Source: Ailurus styani (lineage: Eukaryota; Chordata; Mammalia; Carnivora; Ailuridae). Taken from it: a DNA stretch of 64,000 nucleotides. Under the pieces are notes generated by a model. The model was not told the DNA's origin, made no database searches, and saw only the letters and a program-made list of their open reading frames with translations. Location: the NCBI GenBank assembly GCA_002007465.1, contig LNAC01000689.1, positions 1,198,983 to 1,262,982 on the forward strand. The letters are read 5' to 3'. Below are positions 57,401 to 62,960 of this stretch, piece by piece. The first letter of the stretch is position 1, and each line of letters starts with the position of its first letter. Position numbers and translations under genes: made by a program.

Positions 57401-59658
57401 AAGAGACGAATAGCTAAATATTTGAACGTATCTATTTTCCATCACTACAGTAGAACATATAGCTCCATCTGTCCAAAAGCACAGATTGCTCACATTCCAA
57501 ATTCCTTGAGAATGTAAAGAATTTCATAGAGTTATCAGATTACAGTTCAATTTACCATAATGTCTTTCATCAGAAGGGAGGAAGCACAAAAACTGAAACC
57601 ACCTCTGAGCACCCCTTTAAGAGGTAGACTCTGGTCAACTGGTAGATGAAAGAGTCACCAGGCGTCTTCGGATTCCCCTCAGTCACCTCTCTGGTCTCAT
57701 TTCTGGAAAACCTTACCTAATCTGAGGTAACACGCATCCTGCTGGCCGGTGGATCTTAAGTACACAATATTCCCCCTCAGTCTGACACACAGGACAAGTA
57801 AATAGGCTGCCAAACCACTGGCCCCAAAGGAAACATCTCTCAACAAAGAATATTCTGAAGACTATTTAGTATAAACACTCTCCTTTTCCTTGGCCTTCAG
57901 CCATTGTCTTACCCACCTCAGATCTGTTATTTCAGTCCTATTCTCTTCCTGCCATAGAAGGAAAAAAAAAATAACAAGCCCAAGGTTTATCTGGATTATT
58001 CAACAGAGAAGGAGCACAGAGAAGCAAGCCTCATGTGCTCCATCCGTTCTTTTTCTCTTTGCTTCTGAAATCTTCACACAATTTTGAGAAGAGTTAGTTA
58101 TCTCCATAAATGAAGGTAATGAACAGGCTATTTATCCATATGAGGTATAATGTTCGTTAAAAAAAGTCAAGTCCGGGGGCGCCTGGGTGGCTCAGTGGGT
58201 TAAAGCCTCTGCCTTCGGCTCAGGTCATGATCTCAGGGTCTTGGGATCGAGTCCCGCATTGGGCTTTCTGCTCAGCAGGGAATCTGCTTCCTCCTCTCTC
58301 TCTGCCTGTCTCCTGCCTACTTGTGATCTCTCTCTCTCTGTCAAAGAAATAAATAAAATCTTAAAAAAAAAAAAAAAGTCAAGTCTGGGTCAACTGGGTG
58401 GTTCAGTTAGTTCAGTGTCTGCCTTCAACTCAGGTCATGATCCCAGGGTCCTGGGATAGAGTCCTGCATCAGGCTCCTTGCTCAGTGGAGAGCCTGCTTC
58501 TGTCTACCTGACACTCACCCTGCTTATGCGCGCCCTCTCTCTCTCCCTCTCTTTGACAAATAAATCTTAAAAAAAAAAAAAAAGTCAAGTCAGAGCATTT
58601 CGGCAAGACTCTTGGCCTCCTAGTTACTCCTGAGAGAATGGGGCTCTGTAGTTAAGGCTGGAGCAGGCTCAAAAGTTCCACCTACATTAGCCTCTTATTA
58701 ACTGTGTGCTGCTCAGAGGACAGGAGCAAGTTCAAGCGCAAAGTGCTTTCTTTATTGCTTTTATTTTTATTTTAAAATCGTTGGCTCTAGTGCAATCGTA
58801 AGATAACTTCTCCATTACTTATGAAGAACTACCACAAAATACAAATGATAACACTTAAGAAAATACTAAGGATTGTGGAAAGCTGCTGTACACTTTATAT
58901 CAATATCAAACAGCTAAAATCAGTTTTGCAGGAGGAATGATAAAACTACTTAGAAGCTGGGCGCCTGGGTGGCTCAGTGGGTTAAAGCCTCTGCCTTCGG
59001 CTCAGGTCATGATCTCAGGGTCCTGGGATCGAGGCCCACATCAGGCTCCCTGCTCAGTGGGGAGCCTGCTTCCTCCTCTCTCTCTGCCTGCCTCTCTGCC
59101 TACTTGTGATCTCTCTCTCTCTCTCTCTCTGTGTCAAATAAATAAAATAAAAATAAATGTTTAAAAAAAAAGAAGAAGTAATATTCAGATGATTCTTAGG
59201 AAATACTTAAGTTGACTTAACCAAATTATTGGTAACTTTAGAACAATGACAATCTTCATGGTGATTTAATCTTCTATATATGCATGTTAAAATTTATCGG
59301 TTTAGCAAGTATGATCAACAGAAACATATTTTAATAATACCTAATTCTTCTTCCATTGTGGACCCTTTATTTTGTGAACCAGAAACTCCCAAGACTCTGT
59401 TGAACAATATAGAAAAGGCACTGCCCCAGACACCTAAAATAAAGCAAAAATGGAGAATAACTTAGAAGGCACAAGATGTAAAACAGTCAAGCAAACAAAT
59501 GGTAGATTTTGATCACGTACCCATTAGGAAATGCAAGGGGTTTTCTTCATATTTCTTCACAACTGTTCCCATAAAAAATTTGCTTCCAAATAAGTCAGGA
59601 GCCATAAAAGTACCATATTTAGCCATGCCAATCTCATATGGGCTAAATTCAACCCAAT
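20555..59658 (-). CDS. PLA2G4A: Cytosolic phospholipase A2 alpha, C-terminal half (eight exons, 5' part outside window)
   Basis: The enzyme releases arachidonic acid from the sn-2 position of membrane phospholipids after calcium-driven translocation to perinuclear and Golgi membranes, feeding eicosanoid and PAF synthesis. Exons on the minus strand are 59521-59658, 59341-59433, 55942-56013, 50053-50295, 42089-42273, 30567-30762, 28688-28845 and 20555-20686. They total 1217 bases, all bounded by AG/GT, with phases 1,1,1,1,1,0,1,0 that join without a break. Counting back from the stop as residue 749 puts the aspartate of VVDSGLTFN exactly at 549, the catalytic Asp of the Ser228/Asp549 dyad, and the serine of YPMSPL at 505, the MAP-kinase site. 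This implies no net indel relative to the human protein from there to the C-terminus. The C2 domain, R200 and S228 are not in the window. Recognition rests on protein-family memory; I found no frameshift or premature stop. Confidence 0.97.
22526..22680 (-). mobile_element. Can-SINE, shortened body
   Basis: Ends GAGTCACCCAGGCATCCCC. Perfect 12-base target duplication ACATCTTCTTTT at 22514-22525 and 22682-22693. The head-end C run is expanded. Confidence 0.93.
22854..22897. repeat. (CA)n microsatellite
   Basis: About 20 uninterrupted CA units in the last PLA2G4A intron. Confidence 0.95.
24240..24345 (+). repeat. MIR-like fragment
   Basis: Contains CAGTTTCTTCACATATAAA, then ACCTACCTCAGGGG and an AATTAAATG block, in the order of the MIR 3' half. 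Confidence 0.5.
24652..24858 (-). mobile_element. Can-SINE, older variant
   Basis: GA-rich body and end GAGCCACCCTGGCACCCC. Flanked by CTTTTTCTCAT and CTTTTCCTCAT, a near-perfect target duplication. Confidence 0.9.
25440..25710 (-). repeat. MIR-like fragment
   Basis: Contains AAACGAGGAAAGGAAAAT, GTCCAAGGTCACTCAGCCAA and GGATTTGAACACCCAATTTG, the reverse-complement order of a MIR core. Confidence 0.65.
26063..26260 (+). mobile_element. Can-SINE, mustelid-type head with small insertion
   Basis: Head GGGCGCCTGGGTGGCTCAGT, GGGTTAAAGCC. CTTCATCAGCTCAGGTC replaces the usual CTTCGGCTCAGGTC. Confidence 0.93.
26930..27110 (-). repeat. MIR-like fragment
   Basis: Contains GATAAGGCAACTGAGGCCC and TTCAAAGTCACACAAGTGGC, typical of the MIR core in reverse orientation. 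Confidence 0.65.
27360..27440. repeat. TA-rich low-complexity tract
   Basis: Alternating AT/ATAC/GTAT repeats. Confidence 0.7.
28688..28845 (-). CDS. PLA2G4A: PLA2G4A penultimate exon (about residues 654-706)
   Basis: This 158-base exon has acceptor AATATTTAG and donor GTAAGTA. It completes a split Gly codon, then reads [37 protein letters not shown] and [15 protein letters not shown]. The exon is closely conserved with the human sequence as remembered, except near its 5' end, a known variable loop. The intron upstream (28846-30566) is only 1.7 kb and holds an LTR-like remnant. Confidence 0.97.
28895..29455 (+). repeat. LTR-like remnant in the 28846-30566 intron
   Basis: The right end resembles an LTR 3' part: AATAAA at about 29385, TGCACTCGAATTC, and TCTGCTTCTGGGGGAATCCA. 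A 129-codon minus-strand open frame over it has no recognised domain. Family not assigned; no envelope, protease or polymerase sequence is present. Confidence 0.5.
30099..30316 (-). mobile_element. Can-SINE, young
   Basis: Long T-rich start and end GAGCCACCCAGGCGCCC. Perfect 17-base target duplication AAGCCCCAGAGATTTTT at 30082-30098 and 30317-30333. Confidence 0.97.
30567..30762 (-). CDS. PLA2G4A: PLA2G4A exon (about residues 589-653)
   Basis: This 196-base exon has acceptor CCTTCGTAG and donor GTATGT. The peptide starts [19 protein letters not shown] and continues through [17 protein letters not shown], the segment [18 protein letters not shown] and one base of a Gly codon. It is a core strand/helix part of the catalytic domain. 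An internal Met gives an apparent independent start, but this is coding sequence continuous with the upstream exon. Confidence 0.97.
31695..31920 (+). repeat. MIR element fragment
   Basis: Has GGGCAGACTCCGGGGCTTG, GCCTGAGTTTAAAAGC, then CTCAAATATAAAATGAGTA and ATCTCATGATTGCCATTAG, matching MIR order. Confidence 0.65.
31922..31985. repeat. Purine-rich tract
   Basis: About 60 bases are almost entirely A and G on the plus strand, immediately after the MIR fragment. Confidence 0.75.
32080..32260 (+). repeat. Ancient interspersed repeat fragment (unnamed)
   Basis: Contains CACAGTGAATGAAACTC, then TTATAGCCTGGTGAG and AGTAAATGCTATGAA, echoing the repeat at 10039-11260. Confidence 0.35.
33218..33425 (+). 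mobile_element. 5'-truncated L1 insertion (3' end only)
   Basis: Carries the L1 3' UTR phrases ACAAACCATAAGAGACTCTT, GGTGAGTGCTGTGAA and CAGACCTGTACCCCTGA, then poly-A. Flanked by a long near-perfect duplication (GATTATTCAACACC at about 33195, GATTTTTCAACACC at 33426), a hallmark of L1 retrotransposition. Confidence 0.93.
34740..35190 (-). repeat. MLT1-like (ERVL-MaLR) solo LTR
   Basis: Contains ATGAATGTGACCTTATTTGG, TAAGAAGACACACACAC, CTCCAGAACTGTGAGAGAAT and TTGTTTTAAGCCACACTG in the order expected of an MLT1-type LTR on the minus strand. The open frames over it are incidental. Confidence 0.65.
35444..35492. repeat. (GT)n microsatellite
   Basis: A GT run with two GA interruptions, preceded by a short G run. 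Confidence 0.93.
36685..36863 (+). mobile_element. Can-SINE, older variant
   Basis: Head GGGTGCCTGGATGGCTCAGT, CT-rich tail. Flanked by AAAAATTATATTT and AAAAATTATATTG. Confidence 0.93.
37886..38057 (-). mobile_element. Can-SINE, older variant
   Basis: Starts TTTTAAAGAATTTATT, has a GAGAGAGAGAGC body and ends GAGCCACCCACACACTC. Boundaries are approximate. Confidence 0.85.
38239..38431 (+). mobile_element. Can-SINE
   Basis: Head GGGGTGCCTGGGTGGTTCGG, tail AATAAATAAATAAAATC. Flanked by TAAAAAATATTTAA and TAAAAAAATATTTAA. Confidence 0.95.
38681..38884 (+). mobile_element. Can-SINE, mustelid-type head, young
   Basis: Head GGGCGCCTGGGTGGCTCAGT and A tail. Perfect 13-base target duplication AAAAACTACAACA at 38668-38680 and 38885-38897. 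Confidence 0.97.
39213..39333 (-). mobile_element. Old, partial tRNA-SINE-like element
   Basis: Contains CTTGAACTCACAACCCAGAA, GACTGACTGAGATGCCCAGG and TGCCC, a diverged reverse Can-SINE head with the GA-rich part lost. Confidence 0.7.
39335..39830. repeat. Pyrimidine-rich old repeat, possibly L2
   Basis: CT-rich prose-like sequence, for example CTTTGCTGATTCTCTATTTT and GCCCTCCTAATGGG, is consistent with a decayed L2 3' part. A small internal repeat of CATGAAGTCGTT occurs near 39428 and 39453. Confidence 0.3.
40101..40348 (-). mobile_element. 5'-truncated L1 insertion (3' end only)
   Basis: The reverse complement of the same L1 3' UTR as at 33218, beginning with an ATT-rich tail and ending near CTTGTTTCATT. 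Perfect 13-base target duplication TGAAAGTATTTTT at 40088-40100 and 40349-40361. Confidence 0.95.
40464..40549. repeat. Three-unit minisatellite, 27-31 base units
   Basis: Three imperfect copies of GACCTGGGCTATCACTGAC followed by TTCCTGGTT-like sequence, at 40464-40491, 40492-40518 and 40519-40549. Confidence 0.85.
40555..40660 (+). repeat. MIR-like fragment
   Basis: Contains GTCACTTAACCTCTATGAAT, GTCTTAATCAATGAAATGGG and ATAATAACTCCATC, typical MIR order. Confidence 0.65.
41090..41830 (+). repeat. Pyrimidine-rich old repeat, possibly L2
   Basis: CT-rich sequence with an open 177-codon frame at 41145-41678 of low complexity (Ser/Pro/Leu-rich, no motifs). Phrases like GCTAACATCCAAATCTCAGC suggest a decayed L2 coding region. 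I do not consider the frame a gene. Confidence 0.35.
42089..42273 (-). CDS. PLA2G4A: PLA2G4A exon carrying catalytic Asp549 (about residues 527-588)
   Basis: This 185-base exon has acceptor TTTTTAAAG and donor GTAAGG. The peptide runs [17 protein letters not shown], then [15 protein letters not shown], then [15 protein letters not shown] and [14 protein letters not shown]. The Asp of VVDSG is residue 549, which acts as the base activating Ser228 in this family. The Arg of RPQRG is residue 566, also reported as important for activity. The exon closes exactly on a Lys codon, so the next exon starts in phase 0. Confidence 0.97.
42830..43240 (+). repeat. Ancient interspersed repeat (unnamed)
   Basis: Contains AGTAGAGACCTCTTTGAGAA, CCTTGAGCTGAGATCAT, GCAAAGGCCCTGAGGCAGAA and CCTAGTGTGGCTACAGTA, phrases shared by many copies in mammalian genomes. 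Confidence 0.5.
44308..44440. repeat. Tandem duplication of about 65-70 bases
   Basis: Copy 1 (44308-44372) and copy 2 (44379-44440) both start CCAGGTTAATTCT and share TTTCTTTTCTTATCAAGTA, GGATTGTAATGAGAAAGTAC and TTTGCT, with only a few differences. Confidence 0.95.
44740..44925 (-). repeat. MIR-like fragment
   Basis: Contains AGATAAGGAAGCTAAGACC, CACATAGTAAGAGTCAGGAT and TCCAAGCCTGGCCCTGGTCT, the reverse MIR core. Confidence 0.65.
45610..45880 (-). repeat. MIR-like fragment, interrupted
   Basis: CAGGAAGTCTGTAAGGTAGA and TTTCTATTTTGTAAGTAAAC on the left and GCCCAGCCAGGATTCAAACG on the right are MIR-like. About 120 bases of unrelated sequence lie between. Confidence 0.5.
46200..46373 (-). 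mobile_element. Can-SINE, older variant
   Basis: Contains a (GA)n body and end CCCCCCAGGTGCCCC. Flanked by TGCAATGG at 46189-46196 and 46374-46381. Confidence 0.92.
46925..47113 (-). mobile_element. Can-SINE, older variant
   Basis: Body GAGAGAGAGAGAGAAAA, end GAGCCACCAAGGTGCCC. Perfect 11-base target duplication CTGTATAATAA at 46914-46924 and 47114-47124. Confidence 0.93.
50053..50295 (-). CDS. PLA2G4A: PLA2G4A exon with Ser505/Ser515 regulatory sites (about residues 446-526)
   Basis: This 243-base exon has acceptor TTCCTTAG and donor GTAAGC. It includes the variable acidic linker, then [19 protein letters not shown], the [18 protein letters not shown] segment, and the regulatory loop [12 protein letters not shown]. 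By count from the C-terminus, the serine of MSPL is residue 505 (MAP-kinase site) and the serine after TQE is residue 515 (CaMKII site), both kept. Residue 508 is Arg here, where I recall Ser in human. The exon ends [10 protein letters not shown] plus one base. Confidence 0.96.
50381..51188 (+). mobile_element. L1 insertion with inverted 5' part (twin-priming type)
   Basis: 50381-50680 is the reverse complement of L1 ORF2 3' sequence (for example CAGAGTGGCTGCACCAGCTT). From 50684 the sequence continues in plus orientation with TTTATAGCAGCAATGTCCAC and runs through the L1 3' UTR to a tail near 51180. The two parts are adjacent in L1 order, as expected for inversion during target-primed reverse transcription. 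An undetermined base lies at 51026. Confidence 0.92.
51449..51485. repeat. (CA)n microsatellite
   Basis: About 18 CA units in the 50296-55941 intron. Confidence 0.95.
51800..51985 (+). repeat. MIR element fragment
   Basis: Contains ACTGGTGTCAGAATCAGACT, GTCTGGATTTCAATCCTCTC, TTAACTCTTCTCAGCCTTCA and CCTCATCAGGACACCTCACA. Confidence 0.75.
52453..52655 (+). mobile_element. Can-SINE, older variant
   Basis: Head GGGCGCCTGGATGGCTCAGT, tail TAATAAATAAATAAATC. Flanked by AGTGAATGATTT at 52441-52452 and AGTGAGTGATTT at 52656-52667. Confidence 0.95.
52980..53100 (-). repeat. MIR-like fragment
   Basis: Contains AATCCTGTGAGAGCAGGTA, GATTTGAAGAAACTCACG and GACCTTGCTCAAAATCACAT, the reverse MIR core. 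It abuts the L1 fragment. Confidence 0.55.
53100..54185 (+). mobile_element. Older L1 ORF2/3' fragment
   Basis: Contains CAGACTGGGAGAAAATATTT, AAATGGGCAAAAGAACTTAA, ATTAGAACATCAACAAGATA and TTTATAGCAGCTTTATAATT, the L1 ORF2 C-terminal region, followed by a diverged 3' UTR ending near GAATCTAAAACCATTCTT. Not coding. Confidence 0.85.
54186..54812 (+). mobile_element. Younger 5'-truncated L1 3' end
   Basis: Starts at GTTGAAAATACAGCTACTC and runs GACCCAGCAATTGCACTACT, AATGTCCACAATAGCCAAAC, CTTGCCATTTGCAATGACAT, then the 3' UTR and AATACATTATATGTTAATTT. A short (CA)n run lies at 54380-54400. It lies directly after the older L1 fragment. Confidence 0.92.
55942..56013 (-). CDS. PLA2G4A: PLA2G4A short acidic exon (about residues 422-445)
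   Basis: This 72-base exon has acceptor CCCCACAG and donor GTAAGAG. The peptide reads [18 protein letters not shown] and then SQEPK, a serine/aspartate-rich linker known to be flexible and phosphorylated in the human enzyme. It is phase 1 at both ends, so skipping it would keep frame. The acidic serine cluster is retained, while the first residues (TAEHIV) differ slightly from the human sequence as I remember it. Confidence 0.93.
57329..57358. repeat. (CA)n microsatellite
   Basis: About 14 CA units with one interruption. Confidence 0.93.
58174..58375 (+). mobile_element. Can-SINE A of a tandem pair, mustelid-type head
   Basis: Head GGGGGCGCCTGGGTGGCTCA with GGGTTAAAGCC and a long A tail. 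Flanked by perfect AAGTCAAGTC at 58164-58173 and 58376-58385. Confidence 0.97.
58386..58581 (+). mobile_element. Can-SINE B of a tandem pair, older variant
   Basis: Head TGGGTCAACTGGGTGGTTCA, tail AAATAAATCTTAAAAA. Flanked by AAGTCAAGTC at 58376-58385 and 58582-58591, so it shares its left duplication with element A. Confidence 0.95.
58958..59170 (+). mobile_element. Can-SINE, mustelid-type head
   Basis: Head TGGGCGCCTGGGTGGCTCAG, (CT)n and AAATAAAATAAAAATAAA tail. It ends about 170 bases from the PLA2G4A exon at 59341. Confidence 0.95.
59341..59433 (-). CDS. PLA2G4A: PLA2G4A exon (about residues 391-421)
   Basis: This 93-base exon has acceptor TATTTTAG and donor GTATTATT, the latter a weak donor lacking the usual AAG after GTA. 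The peptide contains [15 protein letters not shown] followed by a Ser/Gly-rich stretch and MEEEL. It completes a split Gly codon from the previous exon and leaves one base of a Glu codon completed in the next. Only 87 bases separate it from the exon at 59521-59658. The opposite-strand reading frame over the same bases is a shadow. Confidence 0.93.
   Translation of the reverse strand: MSGAVPFLYCSTESWEFLVHKIKGPQWKKN
59434..59520 (-). other. PLA2G4A: Very short PLA2G4A intron (87 bases)
   Basis: The intron runs GTACGTGATC to TTTATTTTAG in the minus sense. At 87 bases it is near the lower range of functional mammalian introns, whereas the other introns in the window run from 1.7 to 11.3 kb. It contains no recognisable repeat. 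Confidence 0.9.
59521..59658 (-). CDS. PLA2G4A: PLA2G4A exon (about residues 345-390)
   Basis: This 138-base exon starts after a TTTCAG acceptor and completes a split Asp codon (phase 1). It ends in G before a GTACGTG donor. The peptide begins [15 protein letters not shown] and ends ENPLHFLM, part of the conserved lysophospholipase/cPLA2 catalytic domain. It would correspond to exon 11 if the gene follows an 18-exon human-like layout; that numbering is inference. The next upstream exon was not found between 59659 and 64000, so it probably lies beyond the window edge. Confidence 0.95.
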
Positions 59659-60184
59659 CTGAAAGCATTTAAAAAAAGTACAATGCATTAATAGGAAAAT
59701 ACTACAGAAATGTGCACAGTTGAAGATCGCTTCCAACAGTGCCTTACTTTCATTTATTTAAAATATTTTTAAAAAATTAACCAAATGCCTACCATGTACA
59801 TAGCACTATACAGAAGTTGGGGGAAAAGAGCTTATTGAGATGAAAACACAAAAGGATCCTTTCTAATTTGTACATACTGAGTATCTTTTGCATTTAAAAG
59901 TTCAGACATCTTTTATGAAGTCCATCTTAACCGTAAAGAATGGAAAACAGAAAACTGCTAGCTCAGAGGTAAAATCTACGAAGGAGATGGAAGAAACTAA
60001 ACTCTGATAATGCAAGCAGACTATGAAATGGAAGAAAGTATTTTCTAACATTGCCTTTTCTTCTTCTTTCTTTAATTTTGCTTATTAATCATTCTTCCGA
60101 CTCAAGATTATAATGCAAAGTTTTTATGCTGAGTGTCTTAAGAAACACATGCTAATAGGATCAAAAAAGCATACTTTCTAGTAA

Positions 60185-60415
60185 AGGCTATGGAGCCAGA
60201 GCCCTGGGTTCAAATCCATTTTGCTGCTTACCAACTATGCAAGCTTTGGGAGATTACTTGTGTTCTTTGTGTTTTAGTTCCCTAATCTATAGAATGTGAA
60301 TAAAATCAGGAGATTGTAAAATTGTTGTGAAAATCTAATGGGTATAGAAATGTAAAGAACTTAGACGAGGGCACGGCACATTTTAATCACTCTATAAATG
60401 GTAACCACTATTAGA
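60185..60415 (+). repeat. MIR element fragment
   Basis: Contains GGAGCCAGAGCCCTGGGTTC, AAATCCATTTTGCTGCTTAC, TTAGTTCCCTAATCTATAGA and AATCACTCTATAAATGGTAA, MIR from head to tail. Confidence 0.85.
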
Positions 60416-60449
60416 TTTCATGTATATCCATCACTATCACTGTGTCTAA

Positions 60450-61260
60450 TTATGCATCCAAAAAGAATTCCTGGTTTCTGAATCCTGCTCCCCATGCTTG
60501 CTGCTCTCAGCCCTCCTGTTCCTGGTAAATGGTGCTACTTTTCAGATATTCATACCACTATTCATACTTTATCCTTGACATCTTTTCCCTTTATGCCCCT
60601 TTTATATCTTTATATCTTTTTCCCCTTTATATCTTTTCCCTTTATAGCTTATATATAAAAACTCAAGTTCCATAGGCTCTCTTACTAGATATGGTTACAA
60701 ACAGGCTGCTTACCCATTTGTCCACCATGGACCACCATCCATTTGTACCCTACTGGTACAAGCTGCCATACTTTCTTCCCTGGATCTCCACAACGGTCTT
60801 GTAAAACATCTTTTTTCTCCTGCTAGCTTTTTGATACTTGTAGCAAAATGAATTTTTAAAAATAGAAATCACGGCATATTAATGCTAGCTGAAAGCTTTC
60901 CAATGGCTTCCCATTACATTGAACACAAAAATGTGGTCAAAACAACTTCATGATGGTCTTGCCGGTGCTCCCTGACCTCATGTCCTAACCAATCTCCCAT
61001 TATGTTGGTCTTGCTCTTTCCACTCTAGCCACACAAATCTTCTTAATGTTCCTCAAAGAGAAAGCTTGATGACACTCCAGTGCCTTTATGCTTGCTCCTT
61101 CTTAACCTCTAGTTCAAGGTCCAATTTCGTCGGCCACCCTCTAAAGTCCCACCACCATCTACCCTTGCCTAACCCAAACCCCTCTGCTCTCCTTTATTCC
61201 CCCTTCTGAATCATTACATGCCTATGCAAGCAATCCAAAATCCAAGTAACTAAAAAAATC
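60450..61260 (+). mobile_element. L2 (LINE-2) 3' remnant
   Basis: Contains CCAATGGCTTCCCATTACAT, CCGGTGCTCCCTGACCTCAT, CACTCTAGCCACACAAATCT and CTCTAGTTCAAGGTCCAATT in the order of the L2 3' end. No coding capacity. Confidence 0.7.
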
Positions 61261-61476
61261 CACAAATTTTTCTGCTATTCATTTGGTGGTGAAATCTGAC
61301 CTGAATTCACTGAACAGAGAAAAAGTCCTGAAATGATGTGAGGCTGAATTTTTATTTATCTCACTAAATATGAATACCGACACATCCTATTAGAGAAATC
61401 AGTACTATTTGACCATGAGATCTCAGGGTGGTATTATGTAAAATACAATGTATTTTTTAAACTTTAAAATCTAAAT

Positions 61477-61676
61477 GGGGCACCTGGGTGGCTCAGTCGT
61501 TAAGCATCTTCCTTTGGCTCAGGTCATAATCCCAGGGTCCTGGGATCGAGCCCCATATTGGACTCCCTGCTCCACAGGAAGCCTACTGCTCCCTCTCTCA
61601 CTCCCTCTGTTTGTGTTCCCTCTCTCACTGTGTCTCTCTCTGTCAAATAAATAAAATCTTTAAAAAAAATACTAAA
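61477..61676 (+). mobile_element. Can-SINE
   Basis: Head GGGGCACCTGGGTGGCTCAG, tail AAATAAATAAAATCTTT. Flanked by AAAATCTAAAT and AAAATCCAAAA. Confidence 0.94.
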
Positions 61677-62159
61677 ATAAAATAAAATCCAAAATATTCT
61701 GAATTCCAAAACATCTATCCTCAAAATTTTAGAAAAGTGATTGTGGATGTGTATTTATTGTTTACTCAGTGGCAGATCGTAACATTCTACTTTCATCAAG
61801 GAAGTTATGAAATCACAGTTGGGATGAGAACACATTATAATTCATTTCAAATCAAAGCCAAGTGGCACATATACCTTTCATCAGAAAGTGGTGTGCTTTA
61901 TAATGATTTACATGGAGTTAGTGAGACATGACTAGCAATGACTCAGAGGTTGCTAGGAAAATTCTGTATCACTACAAGCAATTTCCCATCTCCGAATTTC
62001 ATCCCCTTATCTTGGGTACTGAAACACAATGATTTCTCGAGTACTGTCTTCTTTATTAATGCTGTGGTATGTGCACACAGTAATTACAGACATTCTCAAG
62101 GTAAGCTTGCTCTCTAGCCCTTACTATAGGACTCACCAGAGTAGAGTATGTGATTATTA

Positions 62160-62960
62160 TTCTTTTTGCTGTTGGCTCGCACATTTCAAACCTGAACCTC
62201 TCTCTTGTACCTCCATCTACTCATTTCCAACTTCCTGTTGTGCATTTACACTTAGACACACTGTCATCACATCCCACTATGCTTATCTGGAAAGGAACTC
62301 ATCATCATTCCTCCCAGTCTAGCTTACCTGCTTCTCTAAACCACACTATCATAGCCCTGAAAAGGAAGTTTTTTAAACTGAAAACCTCTTTTACTCACTC
62401 ACAATCAAACCCATTCATTACCACCTCTCATGGGTGTAACATTTGGGCTTTCCACATCCATCTTCATCTCTTCTTATCAGGAACTCCCTGGTTCCAGGAC
62501 CTTATTACAAAACCACAGTGGCAGCACTGCTTCCTGTTTCTTTCCTTGCTAATCTACCCACATGAATCACCAAATTACTTTTTTTCCCCCAAACACACTA
62601 CTTAAACAATTTTATCATCCTGCCCCCAAACACCAAATATTTCCCATTATCATCATAATTGAATAAAAAGATTTCTGTCTGGAATTCAAATCTTTCTGTA
62701 ACTTGGCACAAATAGTTTTCCCAAATGTACCACCCATCTTCACCAACTCATACTAAGGTTAGTTTCTTTTTACTGCTCTCCAAAACCTATTTTTGGCTCC
62801 CCTTCTGAGCATTTTCTCATGCTATTTCGCCCGAAGAGGACTATTCATCTCCCTTGATAGACCTTTCCATGTTTAACTGAAAACTGAGTTCCATCACCCA
62901 CATGAAGTCTTTCTTATGACTATATTAAATCTCCATGATATTTTACTCTTAGGTCAGTTC
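62160..62960 (+). repeat. Pyrimidine-rich old repeat, possibly L2-derived
   Basis: CT-rich sequence with an open 151-codon frame at 62150-62605 lacking recognisable motifs. Phrases like CTGTAACTTGGCACAAATAG hint at an old LINE, but I cannot assign it. Confidence 0.3.

Larger units (their letters stand above)
56014..59340 (-). other. PLA2G4A intron, 3.3 kb
   Basis: It holds a (CA)n tract at 57329-57358 and three plus-strand Can-SINEs at its 5' side (58174-59170). The stretch 56014-57300 is AT-rich and I recognise nothing in it. Confidence 0.75.

Noticed and set aside
59280..59465. A 61-codon plus-strand open frame.
   Set aside because: It is the antisense shadow of the PLA2G4A exon at 59341-59433.
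62150..62605. A 151-codon open frame as a possible gene.
   Set aside because: Same CT-rich, motif-free character, inside an intron and over old repeat-like sequence.
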